64,000 nt of DNA, taken from positions 1 through 64,000 of the forward strand of contig JASMLR010000011.1 of assembly GCA_030748575.1 (NCBI GenBank). Direction: 5' to 3'. The notes under the pieces are model-generated. The model did no database searches. It was not told the DNA's origin and worked only from the letters and a program-made list of their open reading frames with translations. The stretch comes from Phycisphaerales bacterium. Lineage in GTDB: Bacteria > Planctomycetota > Phycisphaerae > Phycisphaerales > SM1A02. Every line of letters begins with the position of its first letter. Within the stretch, counting starts at the first letter, position 1. Made by a program: the position numbers and the translations under genes. Shown in pieces: positions 57,968-64,000 of the stretch.

Positions 57968-59481
57968 TCCGCAGAGGGCGCCGCCGGCGGCCGCTGAAAG
58001 GGTCTGAGGCACACCTGAGCAACGAAGATGCCCACGACCGCGGCGAGGGCCTGCACGATGAAGGCTGCGGCCATGCCGGAACGCCGCGCATCCTTCAGTC
58101 GGTTGGCAAGGTCGGGATCCTCGGTCCCCAGTGTGGCGATGGCCTCCACGTCGCCTTCCACGGCTCGGGCGGCGACGTCGGCGAGCGGTCCGCGTGGCAT
58201 CGCTTCGGGAAGCGAAGCGGCAACGGTCCAGCCGATCGCAAGAACGCACACGACGATTCCAATCGCGCTCCCAAGTTGCCGGGTGGTTTGGACCAGGCCC
58301 GACACCTCGCCCCGCTGCGCGTCTGGCGCGTGGGACAGGACGTCGGTGTTCGCCGGGGTCGACGCGTACGTGGACCCGGCACCAACGGCCGCCATGCCGA
58401 CGGCAAGGACCGGGTACGACGATTGGATGACGCCGATGACTTCGATGCACAGCCCCGCCAGTGTGACAGCCAGACCGACGAATACCGGTCGAGCTGCGCC
58501 GATACGGTCGTAGAGCTTGCCGGCAGAGTGGATCACCAGAACAACCGGGACCAAGAGGGGCATGCTCCCAAGCCCTGCTTGCAGGGGCGTGAAGCCGAGC
58601 GACTCCTGGAGGAAGATCGCGCCGTACACAGCCTGCGCAGACATGATGAGCGAAACGAGGGCAAGGACAATCGTCTGGCCGAGTGTGGTGCGTGACGCGA
58701 TGAGGCGGACATTGAGCAGCGGGCTTGGCACGCGGCTTGATCGAATGACAAACACGGCGGAAAGCGTGAGCCCGGTCGCTGCCAGAGCGATCGGTATCCA
58801 GGCCGCGTGAGGAGGTGGGTGACCGAGCCACTCCAGACCAAGCACGAGTGAAGGAAGCCCCCCGAGCAGCAGCAGGCAGCCCAGGGGGTCGATGCCCCGG
58901 CTGCCACCAGCACGGGCTGGCAGCCGCAGGTGCATACTGAGACCCAACGCTGCAACTGCGACTGGGAGGTTCAGCAGGAAGATCCAAGGCCAGTTCGCAA
59001 CGGAGAGGACCAGACCTCCGATGACTGGGCCGGCCATCAGAAACAGCAGCGCCACGCCGAAGTACGTCGCCATCGCGCGTCCCCGCTGACCTTCCGGGTA
59101 GGCGCCAATCACGATGGCCGTGGAGGCCGGTTGCATGAGGCCGGCGCCTAGGCCCTGCAGGGCTCGGCTTGCGATGATCTGCGTGGCCGTCCCGGCCAGG
59201 GCGCACGCGAGTGAAGCGGCCGCAAAGAGCACCATGGCGGTGCGAAACACCGTGAGCCGACCGAACCTGTCGGCGAGTCGGCCACCAATGGCGAGGCTGG
59301 ATGCGAACGCGACCAGAAACGCATTGACGATCCAGGCCGCCTCGGGCGTTGTCAGGTCCAGATGAGTCTGGATGGTCGGGAGCGAGACCCCCACGACCGT
59401 CGCGTCGAGAAAGATCATCGACAGCGATCCAGTCATCGCAAGGAGCGTTCTGCGACGGGGTGGAGTCGGGGCGGCGGGCAT
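57964..59481 (-). CDS. DHA2-family (EmrB/QacA) MFS exporter
   Basis: 505 residues with about 14 transmembrane helices. MIFLDATVVGVSLPTIQTHL (motif with the early Asp), GGRLADRFGRLTVFR (motif A) and ASRALQGLGAGLMQP plus LLFLMAGPVIGGLV (motif C-like, Pro-Gly) define the drug:H+ antiporter-2 family. It probably exports toxic or secreted small molecules using the proton gradient. The ATG at 59481 lies just before the first helix. No regulator is adjacent. Convergent with the SMUG1 gene (four-base overlap at the stops). Confidence 0.88.
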   Translation of the reverse strand: MPAAPTPPRRRTLLAMTGSLSMIFLDATVVGVSLPTIQTHLDLTTPEAAWIVNAFLVAFASSLAIGGRLADRFGRLTVFRTAMVLFAAASLACALAGTATQIIASRALQGLGAGLMQPASTAIVIGAYPEGQRGRAMATYFGVALLFLMAGPVIGGLVLSVANWPWIFLLNLPVAVAALGLSMHLRLPARAGGSRGIDPLGCLLLLGGLPSLVLGLEWLGHPPPHAAWIPIALAATGLTLSAVFVIRSSRVPSPLLNVRLIASRTTLGQTIVLALVSLIMSAQAVYGAIFLQESLGFTPLQAGLGSMPLLVPVVLVIHSAGKLYDRIGAARPVFVGLAVTLAGLCIEVIGVIQSSYPVLAVGMAAVGAGSTYASTPANTDVLSHAPDAQRGEVSGLVQTTRQLGSAIGIVVCVLAIGWTVAASLPEAMPRGPLADVAARAVEGDVEAIATLGTEDPDLANRLKDARRSGMAAAFIVQALAAVVGIFVAQVCLRPFQRPPAAPSAD

Positions 59482-59621
59482 GGGGGGGATGCTCTCCGGG
59501 GTGGCAAGCGTGGTCAAGCCGCCGCTAATCGGATGTCTGTGTCTCGCTTGACCAGGTGCCGTCGGGTACAGAACACTGGCTCCTGCCAGGGCGGCACAGT
59601 GGCCGCACAAAGGAGTTGCGT

Positions 59622-60203
59622 ATGTGGACCCAGTTGATCGTTCCCGCGGTGTGCGCCGGCGGCGCCGTGTTCATTGTCTCAGCGCTCATCTGGATGGTGT
59701 TTGGATGGCACAACAAGGACATTCAGCCATTGCCCGATGAGGACGGGTTCGTGCAGTCGCTGGGTGGGCACGAGTTGAGGCCCGGTCTGTACATGTGGCC
59801 CAACTGCGCCGATCGAAGCGAACACGGCGGGGAGGCGTTCAAGGCCAGGTGGAAGGCTGGGCCGTGGGGCACAATCAACATTCTGGGAGGGCAACCAAAC
59901 TTTCTGCGAAACCTGATTGGAACGCTGATTGTGAACTTGCTTGTGGCGTACGCGGTGGCGGTTTCCATCGGCCTCGTGCTCGGAGGCGTCGAACTGACCG
60001 GTGGCGTGCTGCTGACCTGCAGCATGTGCCAGGTGCTTGTCCCAGCCCTCATCCTTGGCGCCGCCATCTATTGCCTCGGTGGACTCGGCAACGACCTGTT
60101 TCTCGGGAAGCAATGCCGTTTCATCGGCACGTCCTTCCTGGACGGGATCATTTTTGCCGGTGTGCAGGCGTGCGTTCTGTGGTGGCTGTGGCCCGTGATC
60201 TGA
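59622..60203 (+). CDS. Membrane protein, unknown
   Basis: 193 residues; the ATG lies six bases after AAAGGAG. An N-terminal hydrophobic helix (about 5-28) is followed by a soluble part of about 60 residues (GHELRPGLYMWPNC, EAFKARWKAGPWGTINILGG). Three more helices (about 98-125, 127-150, 168-190) complete it. Two or three Cys lie in or near helices. I do not recognise a family; the layout resembles small uncharacterised integral membrane proteins. It is 44 bases upstream of the DASS transporter gene in the same direction and may be co-transcribed with it. Confidence 0.7.
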   Translation: MWTQLIVPAVCAGGAVFIVSALIWMVFGWHNKDIQPLPDEDGFVQSLGGHELRPGLYMWPNCADRSEHGGEAFKARWKAGPWGTINILGGQPNFLRNLIGTLIVNLLVAYAVAVSIGLVLGGVELTGGVLLTCSMCQVLVPALILGAAIYCLGGLGNDLFLGKQCRFIGTSFLDGIIFAGVQACVLWWLWPVI

Positions 60204-60247
60204 ACTCCGGTTGCACGGGTGGTGTGAGCGAGTAACCATGCGTACTC

Positions 60248-61708
60248 ATGCTCGACCTGCACACCATGATGGCCACCATCGGACGCGCCGGGATGTGGCT
60301 CGGTCCGGCCGCGGGGGTGTTCTTCTGGTGGCTGGGCCTGGAGTGGGAACTGCCGGTCGCCGGAAGGGTGACGTGGGGCCTGATGGGGTGGATGGCGGTG
60401 TGGTGGCTCACTGAAGCCGTTCCCCTCGCGGTCACGGCGTTGCTGCCCCTGGTCGTTCTTCCCCTCGGCGGGGCGATGACGCTGTCCTCGGCGGCGAGCC
60501 CCTTCGCCAGTTCGATCATCTTCCTGTTCGCCGGCGGATTCGTGTTGGCCCTGGCAATCCAGCACGTCGGGCTCGATACGCGGCTTGCCATGGCCGTGCT
60601 CTCCAAGGCTGGTCGCACCGGGCCCGGCATTGTTGCTGCCTTCATGCTCGCAACAGCCGCCCTCAGCGCGTTCATTTCAAACACGGCAACGGCTGCAATG
60701 ATGCTTCCGCTTGCGTTGAGCGTGCTGGCAGTGACCGACACGCACCAGCCGTGGCCGCAGGCTGCGCGGAAGGCGTTTGGCCGGTGTCTGCTTCTTGGGA
60801 TCGCCTATGGGGCGACGATCGGCGGCGTCGCAACGATCATCGGCTCGCCGCCCAATGCGCTTGCGGCGGAGTTCATGCGGGAAGAGCTTGGCATTGACGT
60901 GTCATTCGTCGGCTGGATGCTGCTCGTTGCGCCCCTCTCCGTGCTGCTGCTGCCGATTGGCTGGTTTCTGCTGACGCGTGTTCTGCAACCCGTCAACGGT
61001 CTGGACCTTCCGGTGGACTTCGCTCGGTCTCTGGCCGCTGGCCGTGATGGGGGCTGGACGAAGGCGCAGCGCCGCGTCGCGGCCATCTTTATCGTGACGG
61101 CAGCCGCATGGCTGTGCAGGCCCTTCATTCAGGATGCGGTGCCTGCTGCGAAGGCGCTGGGCGATTCGGGAATCGCCGTATGCGCTGCGATCGCATGTTT
61201 CATCGTGCCCGGCGGGGACGGCCGCGGGCCGATTCTTGACATCGGTTCGGTCCGCCGCCTTCCGTGGGAGATTCTGATCCTGTTCGGAGGTGGGCTGAGC
61301 CTCGCAGCCGGTGTGGAGCAAACCGGGGTGGCCGATGCCATCGCCGGCACCTTGAGCGGCCTGCCCGCGATGCCCGCCGTTGTGGTGATTGCCATCGTCG
61401 CAGGGGCGATTCTCCTGCTGACGGAATTGACCTCGAACACGGCGACGGCGGCGACCTTCATTCCGGTACTGGCGGCAGGGGCGGCGGTGCTGGGGGTTCA
61501 GCCGACCGATCTGGTGATGGCGGCGGCGGCCGCCGCGAGCTGCGCCTTCATGCTCCCGGTGGCGACCCCGCCCAATGCCATCGCGTTTTCGGCCGGCCGG
61601 CTGGAGGTTGCGGACATGGCCCGGTGCGGAATCTGGCTCAATGTCGTGGCCCTGCTGCTCATCGCGGCCCTGGCGCGGTGGCTCTGGCCCTGGCTGCTGG
61701 CCACCTAG
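60248..61708 (+). CDS. DASS/SLC13-family sodium:dicarboxylate or sulfate symporter
   Basis: 486 residues, about 11 helices plus re-entrant loops. Both Ser-Asn-Thr ion/substrate motifs are present: ISNTATAAMM (about 139-148) and TSNTATAATF (about 397-406). The paired loops GSPPNALAA and ATPPNAIAF are typical of DASS. It imports di- or tricarboxylates, sulfate or phosphate with sodium; specificity is not decided by sequence alone. The start is 60248; ATGs six and seven codons later are possible. It lies between the small membrane-protein gene and the cytochrome gene. Confidence 0.9.
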   Translation: MLDLHTMMATIGRAGMWLGPAAGVFFWWLGLEWELPVAGRVTWGLMGWMAVWWLTEAVPLAVTALLPLVVLPLGGAMTLSSAASPFASSIIFLFAGGFVLALAIQHVGLDTRLAMAVLSKAGRTGPGIVAAFMLATAALSAFISNTATAAMMLPLALSVLAVTDTHQPWPQAARKAFGRCLLLGIAYGATIGGVATIIGSPPNALAAEFMREELGIDVSFVGWMLLVAPLSVLLLPIGWFLLTRVLQPVNGLDLPVDFARSLAAGRDGGWTKAQRRVAAIFIVTAAAWLCRPFIQDAVPAAKALGDSGIAVCAAIACFIVPGGDGRGPILDIGSVRRLPWEILILFGGGLSLAAGVEQTGVADAIAGTLSGLPAMPAVVVIAIVAGAILLLTELTSNTATAATFIPVLAAGAAVLGVQPTDLVMAAAAAASCAFMLPVATPPNAIAFSAGRLEVADMARCGIWLNVVALLLIAALARWLWPWLLAT

Positions 61709-61725
61709 CCGCCGGGGCAGGCGGC

Positions 61726-61744
61726 CCGGGCCACGGTGGCCCGG
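61726..61744. terminator. GC hairpin after the DASS gene
   Basis: CCGGGCCA-CGG-TGGCCCGG, a perfect stem with a three-base loop, starting 17 bases after the DASS stop codon. A weaker stem GCCGCC/GGCGGC overlaps just before it. No T tract follows, so termination there is likely but not certain. Confidence 0.4.
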
Positions 61745-61762
61745 TACTTGGATAAACTCCTC

Positions 61763-61791
61763 TTGATATCCGGCCAGATATGGCCGATTCT
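61763..61791 (+). promoter_or_regulatory. Sigma-70-like promoter of the cytochrome gene
   Basis: TTGATA (61763-61768), a 17-base spacer, then GATTCT (61786-61791). The -35 matches TTGACA in five of six bases, the -10 TATAAT in three of six. The inferred start near 61798 leaves about 42 bases before the ATG at 61840. The spacer holds a small dyad CGGCCA-GATA-TGGCCG, a possible operator. Confidence 0.3.
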
Positions 61792-61839
61792 GTACCCACG
61801 GGTTCGTTCAGACCGCCCGAACCCTTGGAGGCCCACCCC

Positions 61840-64000
61840 ATGACGCAGCATGATCCTGATACGCCTCGCCCTCGGACCAGCGGCATCGATGCGGTGGCCG
61901 AGTGGCGATCGCCACTGACCAAAGTCGCCAGCGGACTCATTCTGTATGAGACCGTCACCGGGCTGGCCATCCTCCTGCTTCCATTCAGCCCGTTCAATCA
62001 GTTCAACGTGCTGCTGCACACCATCCTTGGGCTTGCGATGGTGTTGCCGGTGGCCTGGTACTGCTGGCGGCACTGGGTGGTGCGGCGGAAAGGGAAACTG
62101 AGCCACTACCAGTTCATGGGGTACGTCTCCGTGGCGTTGCTGGCGCTGTGCCTGGCGAGCGGCATCGTGCTGACCTGGCAGGGCGTCTTTGGCACGCGCA
62201 TCAGTTTGGGATGGGACCTTGCCCACTTGATCACCGGCCTGGCGATGGCCATCTTCATCATCGTTCACATCGCGATGGTGGTCATTCGGAAGGTGAACAA
62301 GGAAGCGTCGAAACAGGCGCTCGCCCTGGCCCGCCGCTCGTACTACGGATGGGCAGCGGTCGTTTGTGTGGTCGGCTTTGGAATTGGCGCCGTCTGGCAG
62401 GCCTCGTACCGGCCGCCGGAGTTCCGCACGGCGTTTGACTCGACATACAACTGGCGGTTCGGCGAGGACCGGCCGTTTGCGCCGAGCCTTGCTCGCGTTG
62501 AGAATCAACAGTGGCAGGACCACGTCATCGATCGGGTGGAGGCCACGCTGCTGCCTGACCAGCGGCGTGTGCTTCAAGCTTCCCTGAAGGAGACCGAGCG
62601 TGAGCCCGATGGCTTGTATGCCCGGCTTCGAACCGGTGCCGGCGCGGCCGGCGCCGACGCCGATCAACTGGCCGCCATCGAGCGGCTTCTTGAGGATGAG
62701 TCGAGCCACGTGCGTGAGCACACGGCGATTGATCCGAGGCTCCTGGGTGGGTCGGCGGGGTGTGGCACGAGTGGCTGCCACGAGGAGATCTACCGCGAGT
62801 GGCTTCCCAGCGCACACCGATACTCGTCGCTGGATGACATGTTCCAGAAGGTTCAGGAACTCATGGTGGCGGAAACCAGCGCAGAAACTACGCGATACTG
62901 CGGCGGCTGCCACGATCCGATCTCCCTCTTTGCGGGGGCCAAGAACGCCCACACGGAAGTGGTCGGCGACCCCATCGGCATCGATGAAGGGACGAGTTGC
63001 CTGGTGTGCCACTCGATTGTGCAGACCGACATTCAGGGGAATGGCGATTACACCATCAGGCCGCCCGAGCGGTACATCTATGAGTTACGGGAAGACGATG
63101 CGGTCAGCAAGTTCGTCAGCGACTTCCTGATTCGAACCTACCCGAGCCACCACATTTCCGAATACTCCAGGCCCCTCTATAAGACGGCCGAGTACTGCGC
63201 CGCCTGCCACAAGCAGTATCTCGACGTGGAGGTGAACACCGACATTGGCAAGGTCCAGGGGCAGAACCAATACGACAGTTGGATGAACTCCCGTTGGTAT
63301 CACGAAGGCCAGCCGGAGGCATCGATCTCGTGCCGCGAGTGTCACATGCCGCTTCAGAAGAGCACCGACCCGGCGGCAGGCGACGCGACCGACTACAACC
63401 GATCTCTTGCGGACGGGATGCACCGCGGCCACCGTATGTGCGGCGCCAATCAGTACATTCCGACGCTACAGAATCTGGAGGGCGGCGAAGAGCAGGTTGC
63501 GGCTGTGGAGTCCTGGCTGCGCGGCCATACTGAGATTCCTGAGATCGCTGACAAGTGGACGCAGGGTCCTGTCGTGCGGCTGGCGATTGATGCGCCGGAC
63601 CAGATCGCGCCCGGCGAAGAGGCACGCGTGCGAGTGCTGCTTACGAACAACAAGACCGGCCACGACTTTCCGACCGGTCCGCTTGACATGATCGAGAGTT
63701 GGATCGAACTGACGGTGGTCGATGAAGCCGGCAACCTGGTCTATCACACCGGGGGAGTGGACGAGTCAACCGATCAGGTGATCAACTCGCAGGTTCTCTT
63801 CAAGGCGGACGGATTCGATCGAAAGGGCGAACTCATCGATCGGCACAACCTGTGGGATCTTGTGGGCGCCTCGTACAAGCGTTCGCTGTATCCGGGCGTG
63901 ACCGACACGTTTGAGGCCGAACTCGTATGCCCATCGATGGCGAGAGGACGGTTGGATATGGACTCCCGTGAAGTGCCGGGTGTTCGAGTGGACGAGTTCG
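61840..64000 (+). CDS. Cytochrome b - multiheme cytochrome c fusion, 3'-truncated
   Basis: The first 720 codons are present; the gene continues past the right edge. The ATG is eight bases after GGAGG. Residues 1-190 hold four transmembrane helices with paired His (HTILGLAM, HLITGLAMAIFIIVH), like a di-heme cytochrome b. Then comes a periplasmic part with heme-c motifs CGGCH (about 354), CLVCH (about 387), CAACH (about 453) and CRECH (about 498), and a CGTSGCH (C-x4-C-H, about 308). From about 560 a beta-sandwich-like domain begins, with KTGHDFPTG. It likely passes electrons between the quinone pool and a periplasmic acceptor or donor. The partner is unknown. Confidence 0.88.
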   Translation, partial: MTQHDPDTPRPRTSGIDAVAEWRSPLTKVASGLILYETVTGLAILLLPFSPFNQFNVLLHTILGLAMVLPVAWYCWRHWVVRRKGKLSHYQFMGYVSVALLALCLASGIVLTWQGVFGTRISLGWDLAHLITGLAMAIFIIVHIAMVVIRKVNKEASKQALALARRSYYGWAAVVCVVGFGIGAVWQASYRPPEFRTAFDSTYNWRFGEDRPFAPSLARVENQQWQDHVIDRVEATLLPDQRRVLQASLKETEREPDGLYARLRTGAGAAGADADQLAAIERLLEDESSHVREHTAIDPRLLGGSAGCGTSGCHEEIYREWLPSAHRYSSLDDMFQKVQELMVAETSAETTRYCGGCHDPISLFAGAKNAHTEVVGDPIGIDEGTSCLVCHSIVQTDIQGNGDYTIRPPERYIYELREDDAVSKFVSDFLIRTYPSHHISEYSRPLYKTAEYCAACHKQYLDVEVNTDIGKVQGQNQYDSWMNSRWYHEGQPEASISCRECHMPLQKSTDPAAGDATDYNRSLADGMHRGHRMCGANQYIPTLQNLEGGEEQVAAVESWLRGHTEIPEIADKWTQGPVVRLAIDAPDQIAPGEEARVRVLLTNNKTGHDFPTGPLDMIESWIELTVVDEAGNLVYHTGGVDESTDQVINSQVLFKADGFDRKGELIDRHNLWDLVGASYKRSLYPGVTDTFEAELVCPSMARGRLDMDSREVPGVRVDEF

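Noticed and set aside
61705-63012. Minus-strand frame opposite the cytochrome gene
   Set aside because: The plus strand has a ribosome site, transmembrane helices and heme motifs in one continuous frame.
1-64000. tRNA, rRNA, CRISPR arrays, insertion sequences, prophage or integrase
   Set aside because: No cloverleaf-type T-arm sequences, regularly spaced repeats, transposase motifs or phage structural genes were seen; the DUF669 gene alone is not evidence of a prophage.

Overview
The window looks like chromosome of a planctomycete, most likely a marine Phycisphaerae-type bacterium. The evidence is the combination of: PEP-CTERM-like C-termini on three secreted proteins; dockerin-type EF-hand pairs on secreted enzymes with no cohesin or cellulosome context; a prepilin with an H-X9-DG-like tail; a FecR + CHASE2-cyclase operon; a Ser/Thr-kinase-like protein with the family's usual N-terminus; several sulfotransferases; and high GC with strong GC at third codon positions. 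The first ~2.2 kb is visibly less GC-rich than the rest. I found no rRNA, tRNA, CRISPR array, transposase or integrase. The outermost genes at both ends are cut by the window edges.

Layout: 1-4.5 kb holds secreted proteins (beta-helix fragment, esterase with a dockerin tail, two PEP-CTERM proteins) and two small membrane proteins. 4.8-14.4 kb is a surface-glycan region: three sulfotransferase-like proteins, a GT4 glycosyltransferase, a Wzx/MATE-like flippase and an O-antigen ligase/polymerase-like protein. It also holds a tail-to-tail pair of paralogous hydrolase-like proteins with a D-x-E motif like that of hyaluronidases. 14.4-22 kb is one minus-strand signalling operon read in the order outer-membrane barrel, lipoprotein, FecR protein, CHASE2 adenylate cyclase, GAF-PP2C phosphatase, with overlapping genes. 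22-29 kb holds an MBL hydrolase, glycine dehydrogenase (gcvP), and an M3-like peptidase coupled to serA, so serine/glycine one-carbon metabolism is concentrated here. 29-39 kb has a chagasin-like lipoprotein, a band-7 protein, a prepilin, dockerin and PEP-CTERM proteins, a pseudokinase, and an ABC transporter with fused permease plus ATPase and no binding protein.

39.6-45.3 kb is an ebo-type metabolite cluster on the minus strand: eboD, a small unknown protein, eboB, eboE, eboC and eboF, nearly all overlapping or within a few bases. This is the most distinctive system in the window. Its product is unknown; in other bacteria ebo/EDB clusters are tied to secondary-metabolite production or export. 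45.3-64 kb is a mosaic of short units: an aminotransferase, folE2, exported proteins, an OlsF-like two-domain acyltransferase, a DUF669 protein with an SSB-like tail, a GT4 + AmpG-like MFS pair, a PqiA-like protein coupled to a SMUG1-type uracil-DNA glycosylase, a DHA2 exporter, a DASS anion transporter, and a cytochrome b-multiheme cytochrome c fusion cut by the right edge.

Gene packing is very tight. Four-base start/stop overlaps are common, and several convergent pairs abut or overlap at their stop codons, leaving no room for conventional terminators.
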